Shown piece after piece: positions 37,105-46,691 of a stretch of 64,000 nucleotides of DNA (position 1 is its first letter; every line of letters begins with the position of its first letter). Position numbers and translations under genes: made by a program. The notes under the pieces were generated by a model that was given only the letters and a program-made list of their open reading frames with translations, made no database searches and had not been told where the DNA came from. Source of the stretch: Azonexus sp. (lineage in GTDB: Bacteria; Pseudomonadota; Gammaproteobacteria; Burkholderiales; Rhodocyclaceae); assembly GCF_023150235.1 (NCBI RefSeq), contig NZ_JAKLLH010000003.1, forward strand, positions 62,001 to 126,000, in the 5' to 3' direction.

Positions 37105-37148
37105 AAAAAGGCGGAAATTCACGGTCGACCGTGAATTTCCGCCTTTTT
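37105..37148. terminator. 44-base perfect palindrome acting as bidirectional-type terminator, centred on the recurrent motif
   Basis: The 22 bases from 37105 are perfectly complementary to the following 22. The arm is AAAAAGGCGGAAA followed by TTCACGGTC, and the right arm ends with six T residues. The inner 18 bases (37118-37135) are exactly TTCACGGTCGACCGTGAA. The A/T-flanked GC stem has the form of an intrinsic terminator for both strands, placed between fliN and fliO. Confidence 0.85.
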
Positions 37149-37237
37149 TCGCCCATCCCCCCACGCCCGCGCAAAGAGCAACACCCTCCCGTTCTGCGTT
37201 AACATAGCCGCTTCCTCAGCGCCCGGTCCCTGCCATC

Positions 37238-37645
37238 TTGCTCCGTTACACACCACTCCTGCTGCCCTCGCTGGCCCTTGCCGCCGAAAACCCGGGGCCT
37301 GGCACCGGTACCTACATCCAGGCCATGCTGGCACTGCTCTTCATCGTCGCCCTTCTACTCGGTGCCGCCTGGCTGGCGCGCAAGCTTTCCGGCGGCAAAG
37401 GCTTCGGCCAGGGAGGAATGAAAATCCTCGGGGGCGTTGCCCTTGGCCCGCGCGAGCGGATCGTTCTCATCGAGGCCGGCGACACCTGGCTGGTCATCGG
37501 CATCGTCCCCGGACAAATCCGTACCCTGCATCGCATGCCCCGGACCGCCCTGCCGAGCGACACTCCGGAAGCACCGCCTGCAGCCCCCGCCGCCTTTGCC
37601 GACTGGCTGAAGACCTTTGCCGAGCGTCGCCGTGAAAATCCCTAA
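37238..37645 (+). CDS. fliO: Flagellar biosynthesis protein FliO
   Basis: The 135-residue protein has a short hydrophobic N terminus (LLLPSLALA), one membrane span (about 28-47, [20 protein letters not shown]) and the cytoplasmic FliO domain ([37 protein letters not shown]). It helps assemble the FliP ring. TTG is the only plausible start; no promoter or Shine-Dalgarno is clear. It overlaps fliP. Confidence 0.9.
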   Translation: MLRYTPLLLPSLALAAENPGPGTGTYIQAMLALLFIVALLLGAAWLARKLSGGKGFGQGGMKILGGVALGPRERIVLIEAGDTWLVIGIVPGQIRTLHRMPRTALPSDTPEAPPAAPAAFADWLKTFAERRRENP

Positions 37646-38378
37646 GCCCCTCCTTGCCCTGCCACTGCTGCTGCTCGCCGGGCCGCTTTTCGCCCAAGTC
37701 GGCGGGCTTCCGGCCATTACCAGCGCACCCGCCGCGGGCGGCGGCACCACCTACTCGCTGACCATCCAGACGCTGCTCTTCCTGACAGCGCTGACCTTCA
37801 TTCCGGCCCTGGTGCTGATGACCACCAGCTTCACCCGCATCATCATCGTCCTGTCGCTGCTGCGCCACGCCATGGGAACCCAAACCTCGCCCCCCAATCA
37901 GGTTCTGGTCGGCATCGCACTTTTCCTGACCTTCTTCATCATGTCTCCGACATTGGAAAAGGTTTATACCGACGCTTACCTGCCGCTCTCCGAAAGCAAG
38001 ATCAACGTTATCCAGGCCGGAGAACGCGCCGCCGTTCCGATGCGCAGCTTCATGCTCAAGCAAACCCGCGAAGCCGACATCGCGATGTTCGCCAATGTTG
38101 CCGGTATCGAGCGCATCGAAAAACCGGAAGACACTCCCTTGCGCATCCTGATTCCAGCCTTCGTCATCAGTGAACTGAAAACCGCCTTCCAGATCGGCTT
38201 CATCATTTTCATTCCCTTCCTCATCATCGACATGGTCATTGCCAGCCTGCTGATGGCGATGGGGATGATGATGATGTCGCCCGTCATGATCGCCCTGCCC
38301 TTCAAGCTCATGCTTTTCGTGCTGGTCGACGGTTGGCATCTGATCATCGGTTCGCTGGTCCGGAGTTTCAGTCCATGA
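37632..38378 (+). CDS. fliP: Flagellar export gate protein FliP
   Basis: The 248-residue protein has a cleavable signal peptide ([20 protein letters not shown]), then four spans. Conserved FliP blocks are [40 protein letters not shown] and the [14 protein letters not shown] segment. It forms the core of the export gate with FliQ and FliR. I chose GTG 37632 rather than an in-frame TTG five codons earlier, because it puts the signal peptide at the N terminus and gives the family length. Confidence 0.95.
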   Translation: MKIPKPLLALPLLLLAGPLFAQVGGLPAITSAPAAGGGTTYSLTIQTLLFLTALTFIPALVLMTTSFTRIIIVLSLLRHAMGTQTSPPNQVLVGIALFLTFFIMSPTLEKVYTDAYLPLSESKINVIQAGERAAVPMRSFMLKQTREADIAMFANVAGIERIEKPEDTPLRILIPAFVISELKTAFQIGFIIFIPFLIIDMVIASLLMAMGMMMMSPVMIALPFKLMLFVLVDGWHLIIGSLVRSFSP

Positions 38379-38644
38379 CCCCCGGCGTGGTCATGGAAAT
38401 CGGTCGCCAGGCAATCGAGGTAACGGTATTGCTGGCCGCGCCCATTCTTCTCGGCTCGCTGGCCATTGGTCTGATCATCAGCATTTTTCAGGCCGCGACC
38501 CAGATCAACGAAACCACGCTGCAGTTCGTTCCCAAGCTCATCGTGGCCTTTCTCATCCTGATGTTCGCCGGCCCCTGGATGCTGCAGTACCTCATGGATT
38601 ACATCACGCGCCTGCTGGGCAGTATTCCCCAACTGATCGGATGA
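38375..38644 (+). CDS. fliQ: Flagellar export gate protein FliQ
   Basis: The 89-residue protein (the same length as E. coli FliQ) has two membrane spans: [20 protein letters not shown] and [18 protein letters not shown]. Its ATG overlaps the fliP stop (ATGA), so the upstream in-frame extension was rejected. It ends with a four-base overlap with fliR. Confidence 0.96.
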   Translation: MTPGVVMEIGRQAIEVTVLLAAPILLGSLAIGLIISIFQAATQINETTLQFVPKLIVAFLILMFAGPWMLQYLMDYITRLLGSIPQLIG

Positions 38645-39423
38645 TCGAACTCCACAGCGCGCAACTCGATGCCTGGATCGTCGCCTTTGCCTTTCCCCTG
38701 GCGCGCATCCTCGGCTTCATCGCCACCGTTCCCATCTGGAACACGCCTGGCATTCCGCGCCGCACACGCCTGATTCTCGGCCTGGCCATTGCCGTCGCCA
38801 TCATCCCGGCGCTGCCGCCGATGCCACCGGTTGCACCGGCGTCGCTGGCCGGACTGATGATTCTCGGTCAGCAGACCTTGCTGGGCATGGCCATGGGCTT
38901 TGCCGTGCGCCTGGTCTTCACCGCCATCAATCTGGCGGGCGATTTCATGGGCTTTCAGATGGGCCTCAGCTTCGCCACCTTTTACGATCCGCTCAATTCC
39001 TCGCAAACACCGGTCATTTCGGAATTCCTCAACCTCATCGCCCTGTTGCTCTTTCTCTCGCTCAACGGGCACCTGCTCTATGTCGCCACGCTGGCCAGAA
39101 GCTTCCTGGTATTCCCGGTCGGCAGCTTTCCCGGTAGTGGCAGCTGGCTGAATCTGGCGGAACTGGCGACCCAGATCTTTTCCTTCGGCCTGCTTCTTTC
39201 CTTGCCGGTCGTCGTCGCGCTGATGATCACCAATCTCTCGCTGGCGGTACTAACGCGGGCGGCGCCACAGCTCAACATCTTCGCCCTCGGTTTTCCGCTG
39301 ACCCTTCTCGGCGGCTTCGCCGTCCTCTCGGTCTCGCTGAATTACCTGGCCACGCCCCTGCAAAGCATCTACGAACTGGCCCTCACCGCCATGCTCGAAT
39401 TCGCCGCGCCGGCGGGACGCTGA
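38641..39423 (+). CDS. fliR: Flagellar export gate protein FliR
   Basis: The 260-residue protein has about six membrane spans and FliR motifs IPRRTRLILGLAIA, MGFQMGLSFATFYDP and RAAPQLNIFALGFPLTLLGG. It completes the FliPQR export gate. It is the last plus-strand gene of this block. flhB does not follow it as in Pseudomonas but lies at 52174, beyond the flg operon. Confidence 0.96.
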   Translation: MIELHSAQLDAWIVAFAFPLARILGFIATVPIWNTPGIPRRTRLILGLAIAVAIIPALPPMPPVAPASLAGLMILGQQTLLGMAMGFAVRLVFTAINLAGDFMGFQMGLSFATFYDPLNSSQTPVISEFLNLIALLLFLSLNGHLLYVATLARSFLVFPVGSFPGSGSWLNLAELATQIFSFGLLLSLPVVVALMITNLSLAVLTRAAPQLNIFALGFPLTLLGGFAVLSVSLNYLATPLQSIYELALTAMLEFAAPAGR

Positions 39424-39586
39424 CACGGCTCGGCGCCTGTAAATTATTTGAGCGCGCCCGAGCAACGGATCCAGGCATTGCTCGACCAAGGCGCAAAGCG
39501 CAGCCGTAGCTCGGGCCACGGCGAGCTTGCAACGCCAAGCGGCCCCGCCTGGACGCGGGGAGCGGTGAACAAATATTCACAAGTTC

Positions 39587-40024
39587 TCAGGGCTGAACCA
39601 GGCGAATGGTGCCTTCGGCATAACGCCGCGCACCGAGAGTCTGCGAGTCGATACCCTCGCTGTAATCGAGAATCTGGTAAGCCGCGAATCCCTGTTCGTA
39701 CTGCAACTGGCTGGCCCGACGCCGAAAAACCTGCATCGACTCGCCGCTGCCGCCAGTATGAAAACGTTTCATCTTCAGGGACATGCGATAAGTATCCTCG
39801 CTCAGACGCTGCTCCTCGATTTCCCAGTTAGGCGCCAGAGGGTCGTAGACCAGATAGACAGCCCCGATCACCACCGCCGTAGCGGCAATACTCGCCAGGG
39901 GGATCGAGGTCTGCGCGGTCAATTGCAGCGCCTTGTTCGGTACGAGCGGCGTCCCGCCACCGACGCTCGAGCAGCCGCCGAGCAAGACAAGCAGCAGGGC
40001 AGCCGCGGAAAGCTGGCATCTCAT
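39587..40024 (-). CDS. Small predicted lipoprotein of unknown function
   Basis: The 145-residue protein starts at the ATG with GGAG upstream and has a lipoprotein signal, LLLVLLGGC, with the lipidated Cys at residue 18. A likely second hydrophobic segment follows (about 45-65, IPLASIAATAVVIGAVYLVY). The remainder is soluble, with SEDTYRMSLKMKRFHTGG and SESMQVFRRRASQLQYEQG-like text. I do not recognise a named family. It sits alone between fliR and flgL, transcribed leftward, so a role in the flagellar envelope is possible but unsupported. Confidence 0.75.
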   Translation of the reverse strand: MRCQLSAAALLLVLLGGCSSVGGGTPLVPNKALQLTAQTSIPLASIAATAVVIGAVYLVYDPLAPNWEIEEQRLSEDTYRMSLKMKRFHTGGSGESMQVFRRRASQLQYEQGFAAYQILDYSEGIDSQTLGARRYAEGTIRLVQP

Positions 40025-40271
40025 CCCGAAAAAACTCCAGAACGCGCCGCATCGCGACGTCTTGGACAAAGCGGTTTCGGCACGGATGACACAGACAAAT
40101 CGCCGATGGTGCCAACTGCTTGGCCTTGGGGGCGCAGGCGGGCATTCACCCGGTGTGCACTTTGGCAAGGCTTGGGCAAGCCACTGGAAAATCCACGCTT
40201 ATCGGCAAAATCCACGTCCGAACCGAGGTTTTTAGCTTGAATACGCGAGAGCAAAACCGGATTCTCCAGGG

Positions 40272-41669
40272 TCACAGGATACTGAACAGGCTGAGCTGGC
40301 TTGTTTGCTTGAACGAAATCTGCGCCGCTTCCAACTGCATCTGCTTGCGCGTCAGATCGGAAATCGCCTTGGCGTAATCAAGGTCCTGCAAGGCGGAAAG
40401 CGAGGTTGCGTACTGCAATTTCTTGTCCTCGCCGGTATTCGACAGCGCACCCAGCTCATGCAGACGGGCACCCACGGTCGACTGCATGCGATTGACGTTT
40501 TCCAGGGCATTGCTCATATCCTGCAGATTACCGGCCAGACGATTCGAATATTCGATCGGGCTGATACCGCCGATGACATTCCCCGTGGGATCAAGCGACG
40601 GCGCCACCCCCTGGCGAATGGTGTTGATCGTATTGCGCAGGGTGGTGAAGATATCCTGGTTGACGCTGGAAGTCAGGAGGAAACTGTCGCCATTGGCCGG
40701 ATTGCCGCTGACCGATACCGAGATCCCCAGATCGGCCGGCGTGGTCGTCAGGCCGTTCAGGTTGATCGCCTGCCCCGGCGTGTAGGCCAGGGGCGCGGCA
40801 TTGAGCTGAGTGGCGACAGTTCTAGCCTTGTTGACGGTAAATACGTTGTACTCGGTCAGGGGCGGAGTAACGGCATTGTTCACCGAGAAACGCAATTCGA
40901 TATCCAGATACTCCTGCGGCACCGTTGCCGGAACAGCCAGGGCCGTCGGCGATGCCAGCGCGGCATTCCAGGCCGTGATATCGCGGACACTGCCCTGGTC
41001 GATGATTCCCGTTCCAAGGTTTGGCGGCGAGTTGACCGCCCCCGCCGCGGGAACCACTGGCAAGGGAACCACATTGCCCGAGGCACTGGTCTTGAAACTC
41101 CCGTTGCCATTCATGATCCGGCCGAACAGCTCGATTCCGGAAATATTGGTCGGCATGTCGCGTGCCGCCTCGACCTGCAACAGGCGCACGCCTTCGTCGC
41201 CCTGGTAGCTGGCCCCGGTGGTAGTCTGGGCGAAAGGCTTCAGCGTTCCCTGATAACCGGAAAAAAGGTAATTGCCGGTTGCATCCTGAGCATTGGCCAA
41301 ACCCAGCAATTCGGAAAAGCGCGACTCCAGTTCATCGGCGATGTAACTGCGGTCGGCCCCGGTCAAGCTGGTATTGCCTGCCTGCACCACGCGCTCCCGG
41401 ACATGCTGGAGCAGATTGTTCAGCGACTGCAGTTGTCCGTCGAGTACGCCCAGGCGGTCCTTGGCATCGGCCTGGTTGGTCAGGTACTGGCCATTGACCG
41501 ACTGCGACTGCGTCACCACCAGAGCCTGCGCCGCCGCCACCGGATCGTCCTCCGGCGCCAGCATGCGGCGCCCGGTCGACAGGTGATTCTGCAACTTGAA
41601 CAGGTCGAACTGGTTACTGCCGATTCCACGATAACCGGAATCGAAAATCTGTGAGGTACTGACTCGCAT
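40272..41669 (-). CDS. flgL: Flagellar hook-filament junction protein FlgL (HAP3)
   Basis: The 465-residue protein has the N-terminal flagellin-like helix (MRVSTSQIFDSGYRGI, LSTGRRMLAPEDDPVAAAQAL) and the C-terminal helix (DLDYAKAISDLTRKQMQLEAAQ). It joins hook and filament with FlgK. It is longer than the roughly 320-residue enterobacterial protein owing to a central surface domain. Last gene of the flg operon, 11 bases after flgK. Confidence 0.95.
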   Translation of the reverse strand: MRVSTSQIFDSGYRGIGSNQFDLFKLQNHLSTGRRMLAPEDDPVAAAQALVVTQSQSVNGQYLTNQADAKDRLGVLDGQLQSLNNLLQHVRERVVQAGNTSLTGADRSYIADELESRFSELLGLANAQDATGNYLFSGYQGTLKPFAQTTTGASYQGDEGVRLLQVEAARDMPTNISGIELFGRIMNGNGSFKTSASGNVVPLPVVPAAGAVNSPPNLGTGIIDQGSVRDITAWNAALASPTALAVPATVPQEYLDIELRFSVNNAVTPPLTEYNVFTVNKARTVATQLNAAPLAYTPGQAINLNGLTTTPADLGISVSVSGNPANGDSFLLTSSVNQDIFTTLRNTINTIRQGVAPSLDPTGNVIGGISPIEYSNRLAGNLQDMSNALENVNRMQSTVGARLHELGALSNTGEDKKLQYATSLSALQDLDYAKAISDLTRKQMQLEAAQISFKQTSQLSLFSIL

Positions 41670-41680
41670 GGCGACCTCCG

Positions 41681-43816
41681 TCAGCGAATATTGAGCAGCG
41701 TATCGAACAAGCTCTTGCCAACCTCGATGATCTTGGCGGCGGCCTGGTAGGACTGCTGGAATCTGATCATGTTAGCGGCCTCTTCATCGAGATTCACCCC
41801 CGATACCGCGTCGCGACTTTTTTGCGCCTGTGCCAGCACGGCCGACTGGGCATTGAAGGTCGTTTTCAACTCACGAGTCTTCGTACCGTTGGCCGCCACC
41901 ATTTCTGCATACGCGGTCTGCAGGGTTGCGCTGCCCTTGTTCGCCACCGGATCGCCGGAGGCCGTGTTCTGGGTTTGCAGCTTGCCCAACGACAGGGTAT
42001 TGCGCCCATCGGTCGTTGCCGAGGCGTTACGGCTGATGGTGAAGCTGTCGCCGTTGTTGGGTTGTCCGGAAATCGAGAAACTCATTCCCCCGAACGAAAT
42101 AGTCATGCCCGGCGCAAAGGCCAGGGTGAAGGTAGTTCCCGCCGCAATGGCCGTCGTTTGCTCAACGGACGGCAGCGCATCCGGATCCTTGGTAAAAACG
42201 TTCTGTGCCGGGAAGGGGGCAGCCCCGGGCGTAGTGAAGGTCAGCAAATTGGTCGCGGAATCGTAGCCGATGGTAATACCGGCACCACCGGCCGGCAGAA
42301 GGCTACTATTGAAACCCAGGGCATTGGGCGCCACGTCCTGCCAAGGAACCCCGTTTCCAGCCGAAATCTTGGCCGCGCCGGTATTGGTCGAGGTGGCAGC
42401 AGTACGGAAAGGCAAGGCGGCGGCAATATTTCTCGGATCGGCGGCAATCGTGGGGTTGACCGCGATATTTCTTGCCGCATTGCGCATCGGCTGGATGAGA
42501 TAGCTATTGCCAACAGCATCGGCGCCGGCAAGATTGAGCGAGAACCCCTCGTTCGTCTGCGTCATGGCCGACAAATTGGCCAGGGTATCCGTCCACTGCT
42601 GGTTATCGCTCAGGCGGACCAGCATGTACTGTCCGGCCGGCACAGCCAGCGCGGAGAGGCTGTAATCGCTGGTTTTCAGGTTGGTGTAGTAATTGCCATC
42701 GGCTCTTTCCGGCCCAAAGGGCGGGGGATTGACGAAATCCACGGTCAACACCGGCGAACCGCCATTATTGTTGGTGGCGTAGGGCTTCACTTCCGGCCCC
42801 ATATTGGTCATCTGGAAGAAATTGCCGTTGAAACCCGCATCGCCGCTGGCGCGTCCAAGCAAATCCTGGCCCAGCGCGTTCTGCGCGTTGAAAGTCAGGG
42901 CCATGGTTGCGGCCACCCGCCCCAGTTCATTGGTCGCCCGGTCGAGCGCCTCGGTCCTGAATTTGAGCAAGCCCCCCAGCTGACCACCGGTAATCAGGCT
43001 ATCGGGCAACTCCATCGACCCGCCACCGGCGGTTGCCAGAGCGACGGCAATTTTTTCCGAATCGGCGGCGGAAGCCACGGAGCTCATCTGCATCACCTGG
43101 CTACCCAGCACCAATTGCTGACCGGTACCGACAAACAGCGAATAGGTACCGGTGGTATCGACCGTCACCGAGACCTTGATGTACTTGTTCAGTTCGGCAA
43201 CCAGATTGTCCCGCTTGTCCATCAAGTCGTTGGGCGGCTGACCGTAGGCCCCTTGCGCCAGCGCAATCTCCAGGTTCAGCTCGCCGATCTGGCCGGTATA
43301 GGCATTGATCACATCGACCGAGTCGCGGATTTTTCCATTCACCTCGGCAGCCAGCTCGGAAAGCCGGGTATCGATGGTCTTGAAGCGCGTGACCATCGCT
43401 TCCGCCGTGGAAATCATCGACTGGCGGGACGAAAGCAGCGCCGGGTTGGCCACGACCGACTGGACCCCGGTGAAGAAATCCTGCAGTGCCGGGCTCAAGC
43501 CGGCCGTTGGATCGGCCAGCAAATTGTCGATCTGCTTGATCTGGTTGTAATAGCCCTCGATCTCACCGACCCGCGCCTGCGCGCCATTGACCTGATTGGT
43601 CAGGTATTGATCGTACTGGCGCTGCACCGTATCGACATGGACCCCCTGGCCGAAACTGCCCGCCCCGGAATAGAGGGAAACATTGGTCGACTGGATGGTT
43701 CTCTGCCGGGAATAGCCTGGCGTGTGAGCATTGGCGATGTTGTGGTCGGTCGCGACCAGCGCCATCTGCGCGGTCGTCAATGCACTGATACCGATTCCGT
43801 AGATCCCTGAGCCCAT
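41681..43816 (-). CDS. flgK: Flagellar hook-associated protein FlgK (HAP1)
   Basis: The 711-residue protein has the rod/hook N terminus (IYGIGISALTTAQMALVATDHNIANAHTPGYSRQ) and C terminus (VNLDEEAANMIRFQQSYQAAAKIIEVGKSLFDTLLNIR). A large central domain makes it longer than the 550-residue E. coli form. It begins 52 bases after flgJ. A GG-GC pair upstream is spaced nine, not ten, so no sigma-54 promoter is called. Confidence 0.96.
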   Translation of the reverse strand: MGSGIYGIGISALTTAQMALVATDHNIANAHTPGYSRQRTIQSTNVSLYSGAGSFGQGVHVDTVQRQYDQYLTNQVNGAQARVGEIEGYYNQIKQIDNLLADPTAGLSPALQDFFTGVQSVVANPALLSSRQSMISTAEAMVTRFKTIDTRLSELAAEVNGKIRDSVDVINAYTGQIGELNLEIALAQGAYGQPPNDLMDKRDNLVAELNKYIKVSVTVDTTGTYSLFVGTGQQLVLGSQVMQMSSVASAADSEKIAVALATAGGGSMELPDSLITGGQLGGLLKFRTEALDRATNELGRVAATMALTFNAQNALGQDLLGRASGDAGFNGNFFQMTNMGPEVKPYATNNNGGSPVLTVDFVNPPPFGPERADGNYYTNLKTSDYSLSALAVPAGQYMLVRLSDNQQWTDTLANLSAMTQTNEGFSLNLAGADAVGNSYLIQPMRNAARNIAVNPTIAADPRNIAAALPFRTAATSTNTGAAKISAGNGVPWQDVAPNALGFNSSLLPAGGAGITIGYDSATNLLTFTTPGAAPFPAQNVFTKDPDALPSVEQTTAIAAGTTFTLAFAPGMTISFGGMSFSISGQPNNGDSFTISRNASATTDGRNTLSLGKLQTQNTASGDPVANKGSATLQTAYAEMVAANGTKTRELKTTFNAQSAVLAQAQKSRDAVSGVNLDEEAANMIRFQQSYQAAAKIIEVGKSLFDTLLNIR

Positions 43817-43868
43817 GATTCACCTCGCCATGTTTAACGACACGCAGGCCACAAGGTTGAGGCAATTT

Positions 43869-44837
43869 CTAGCCGGTCAGCGCCTGTCTCAGGGTTGGGC
43901 CACTGATGATGCGCGACAACTTGTCGGCGTACATCGGATCGGTGGCGTAACCTGCCTGCTGCAACCTACGAGCAAACTCCGTGCCATCCTGCGCCCCGAT
44001 GACGCCGCTGTAGCGGGGATTGTTGCGCAGCAGCGCCGCATAATCCCGAAAAGCCTCGGCGTACGACGAATAGGCGCGAAAGGGCTCGACGCTGGCCTGC
44101 ATCTGGCCATTCACGAACTCATGCGTCCCCGCCTCGGCCACGCCGCCAGTCCAGCTGACACCGGCCTTGATCCCGAAAAGATTGTGGCTCTGACTACCGT
44201 CGGCCCGCCGTGGCTCGCTCTTGCCCCAACCGCTTTCCAGCGCTGCGTGCGCCACCAGGAACTGGGGAGGAATGCCGGTATTGCGCGAGGCTTCCAGTGC
44301 ATGCGGCCAGACCCGAGCGACAAATTCCTTGGCGGCCCCCTCGTTCTCTCCCGCCACGCGCCCGCTGGCATCGCTTCCAAGACGCGACACCGCGGCATAA
44401 CTGGCCGATGTCGGAAAACTGGAAGGTACTTGCCGGTACTGCGCGGACTCAAGCGAAGCCGCGATTTCCGGCGGCAAGCCGGCCAGGGCATCGGCAGCTT
44501 TTGCCGTTGCCGCCGCATCGCCGGCAAGATAGCGACCGAGTTGCTGCTCGATCATGCGGGCGAAGCCGACCCCGCGCCCCGCGCCCGACAGATTCTGCGC
44601 CATCTGCTGATCGAGCAGGCCACTGTAGAAACGGGTCTGGTCGCTATCGAGCAAACCATCCTGCGGCACGGTATCGCGCATGCTTTTCAGCACCATCTGC
44701 AGGAACATGCTCTCGAACTGCTGGGCCGCCGCCTTGAGGCTTTCCGGCGAGTTGTCGCGCAACTGGCGGCGCAGATCCTGCGCCCCCTGCACGTCGTAAG
44801 CCGCCCGATTGGGTGACTGCTGAATTTTTGCGACCAT
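43869..44837 (-). CDS. flgJ: Bifunctional rod-cap/peptidoglycan hydrolase FlgJ
   Basis: The 322-residue protein has an N-terminal rod-cap domain (AAQQFESMFLQMVLKSMRDTVPQ, YSGLLDQQMAQNLS). The C-terminal glucosaminidase domain (from about residue 165) has FLVAHAALESGWGKSEPR with the catalytic Glu, NLFGIKA, and FRAYSSYAEAFRDYA. This is the dual-domain form typical of beta- and gammaproteobacteria. ATG 44837 has GAGG upstream; a longer in-frame extension runs through flgI and was rejected. Confidence 0.95.
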   Translation of the reverse strand: MVAKIQQSPNRAAYDVQGAQDLRRQLRDNSPESLKAAAQQFESMFLQMVLKSMRDTVPQDGLLDSDQTRFYSGLLDQQMAQNLSGAGRGVGFARMIEQQLGRYLAGDAAATAKAADALAGLPPEIAASLESAQYRQVPSSFPTSASYAAVSRLGSDASGRVAGENEGAAKEFVARVWPHALEASRNTGIPPQFLVAHAALESGWGKSEPRRADGSQSHNLFGIKAGVSWTGGVAEAGTHEFVNGQMQASVEPFRAYSSYAEAFRDYAALLRNNPRYSGVIGAQDGTEFARRLQQAGYATDPMYADKLSRIISGPTLRQALTG

Positions 44838-44848
44838 CGGGAAATACC

Positions 44849-45943
44849 TCAGATCACTTCGAGTTCGGCTCGCAAGGCCCCGGCGGCCTTCATCGCCTGC
44901 AGGATTGCCAGCAAGTCGAGCGGATTCGCCCCCAAGGCATTGAGAGCCTTGACCACATCGGCCAGGCTGGTGCCGGCCTTGACGTTCATCAGGCTGCCGT
45001 TTTCCTGCTTGACCTGGACATCGGCCGCCTGCTGCGCGTTGGCCTCGACCACGACGGACAGATTGCCATGCGCCACCGCACAAGTATCCAGGGTCACCTT
45101 CTGGGTCATCACCACCGACCCGGTCCTCGGATTGACCACTACCCGCGCCGGCGACACGGTAGGCCGGACATCGAGATTTTCCAGCTTGCCGAGGAAGCTC
45201 ACCCGCGCATTGCCCTCATCCGGCACATTCACGGCAATCCTTCGCCCGTCCAGCGCCTGGGCGGTGCCGCTGCCCATGGCCTTGTTGATCGCCTCGACCA
45301 TGTTGCGCGCGGTGCCGAAATCGGTCGCCGCCAGTTCGTAATGAACCACGCCGCCTTCACCGATGGCCGTCGGCACGCCACGCTCCACGGTCGCACCGGC
45401 GGGGATTCTCCCCGCCGAAAGGTGGTTGACCGTCACTTTGGCCCCACCGGCGGCGGCACCGGCGCCACCCACCAGCACGCTCCCCTGGGCCATGGCATAA
45501 ATCTGTCCGTCGGCCCCCTTCAGCGGCGTCAGCAGCAAAGTACCGCCACGCAGGCTCTTGGCATTGCCCATCGACGACACGGTCACGTCGATCGCCTGCC
45601 CTGGTCGGGAAAAAGCCGGCAGGCTGGCCGTCACCATCACCGCCGCCACATTTTTCAATTGCAGCTTGGTCGCCTGCTCGGGGGTCAGGTTCAGTCCCAA
45701 CTGCGACAACATATTGCCGATGGCCTGGGTCGTGAATGGGGTCTGAGTCGTCTGGTCGCCCGTGCTATCGAGGCCGACCACGATCCCGTAGCCGATCAAC
45801 TGATTGCTGCGGACGCCCTGCAGCGCCGCCAGATCCTTGATCCTCTCGGCATGCGCCGCCGGCGCAAGGGCGAGACTCGCCAGCACCGCCAGCAACAGCA
45901 GGCGGCAAGTCTTGCCGGCAAAATTGACAATCTGGCGAAACAT
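44849..45943 (-). CDS. flgI: Flagellar P-ring protein FlgI
   Basis: The 364-residue protein has a signal peptide (LLLLAVLASLALAPAAHA) and the FlgI signature ERIKDLAALQGVRSNQLIGYG plus VVGLDSTGDQT. It assembles around the rod in the peptidoglycan layer, guided by FlgA, which is encoded divergently from flgB. Size matches the family. Confidence 0.97.
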   Translation of the reverse strand: MFRQIVNFAGKTCRLLLLAVLASLALAPAAHAERIKDLAALQGVRSNQLIGYGIVVGLDSTGDQTTQTPFTTQAIGNMLSQLGLNLTPEQATKLQLKNVAAVMVTASLPAFSRPGQAIDVTVSSMGNAKSLRGGTLLLTPLKGADGQIYAMAQGSVLVGGAGAAAGGAKVTVNHLSAGRIPAGATVERGVPTAIGEGGVVHYELAATDFGTARNMVEAINKAMGSGTAQALDGRRIAVNVPDEGNARVSFLGKLENLDVRPTVSPARVVVNPRTGSVVMTQKVTLDTCAVAHGNLSVVVEANAQQAADVQVKQENGSLMNVKAGTSLADVVKALNALGANPLDLLAILQAMKAAGALRAELEVI

Positions 45944-46020
45944 CGCACTCTCCTTGTAGCGAACGAAGGCTGGAAAACCGGCTACGAGCCTTCCCGCGGC
46001 GGCCTCCTCGCGTGAAGAGG

Positions 46021-46683
46021 CTAGAACGGCAGGACGTTAAGGAAGAATCGTGCCAGCCAACCCATCATCACCCCTTCGCCGATCTGGCCCGAGGTTTTGT
46101 ATTCGATGCGGGCATCGGCGACCTTCGAGGAATCGATGCTGTTGGAAAAATCGACAAAGGCCGGGTTGACGACCCCGGAGACCCTGACGAACTCCTGCTC
46201 GTTCCCGATGGCCAACTGCTTCTCGCCGGAGACGAGGAGGTTGCCGTTCGGATAGACATCGATCACGGTGACCGTGATGGTACCGGTAAACACGTTGTTG
46301 TTCGCTGCCTCGCCCTTGCCTTCGAAGGCGCTGCTGCCGGATGCCTGGAGATTGGTGCCGAGCAGGGTCTGCCCCGGCAGGCCGGCCATTGCCGAAATCG
46401 AGGTCGTGTTCTTCTGGCTGCGGTCGAGCTTGTTGTTGGACTTCGTCGAGGCGGCGGTGTTTTCGGTGATCTTGATCGTCATGGTGTCGCCGGGATGGCG
46501 TGCCTTGCGATCCTCGAACAGCGGGCGGGTGACCGCCGCCTGGAAAATGGCGCCATTACCGGCCTGCAAGCCGGGGCGCGGCATCGGCCGCATCGTCATC
46601 GGCTGATGGACATTGGTCGGCGGGACCGTCGTACACGCTGCCAGCAGGAGCAAGGCGGACAGGCTCAACAATTTGCGTTTCAT
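46021..46683 (-). CDS. flgH: Flagellar L-ring lipoprotein FlgH
   Basis: The 220-residue protein has a lipobox (LLLLAACTT) for outer-membrane lipidation and FlgH motifs GDTMTIKITENTAASTKSNN, GNLLVSGEKQLAIGNEQEF and IRVSG-like VRVSGVV, ending ARFFLNVLPF. It forms the L ring. It lies 77 bases before flgI in the reading direction. Confidence 0.97.
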   Translation of the reverse strand: MKRKLLSLSALLLLAACTTVPPTNVHQPMTMRPMPRPGLQAGNGAIFQAAVTRPLFEDRKARHPGDTMTIKITENTAASTKSNNKLDRSQKNTTSISAMAGLPGQTLLGTNLQASGSSAFEGKGEAANNNVFTGTITVTVIDVYPNGNLLVSGEKQLAIGNEQEFVRVSGVVNPAFVDFSNSIDSSKVADARIEYKTSGQIGEGVMMGWLARFFLNVLPF

Positions 46684-46691
46684 GATCTCAC

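Noticed and set aside
39459-39484. CGAGCAA/TTGCTCG hairpin after fliR
   Set aside because: Seven pairs, a 12-base loop and no T run; too weak to call a terminator.
40471-40488. CCCACGGTCGACTGCATG in flgL as another copy of the palindrome
   Set aside because: Only about 11 of 18 positions match and neither half is complete, so it is not counted as a copy.
41822-43810. A 662-codon plus-strand open frame opposite flgK, and similar long antisense frames opposite flgL, flgE, flgI and the glycosyltransferase
   Set aside because: They are codon-bias shadows in a GC-rich genome: no family motifs, low-complexity His/Arg/Gly-rich translations, and they lie wholly within well-identified genes on the other strand.
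43817-43868. Possible sigma-54 promoter before flgK
   Set aside because: The GG and GC pairs are nine bases apart instead of the required ten, and flgK can be read from the flgB operon.
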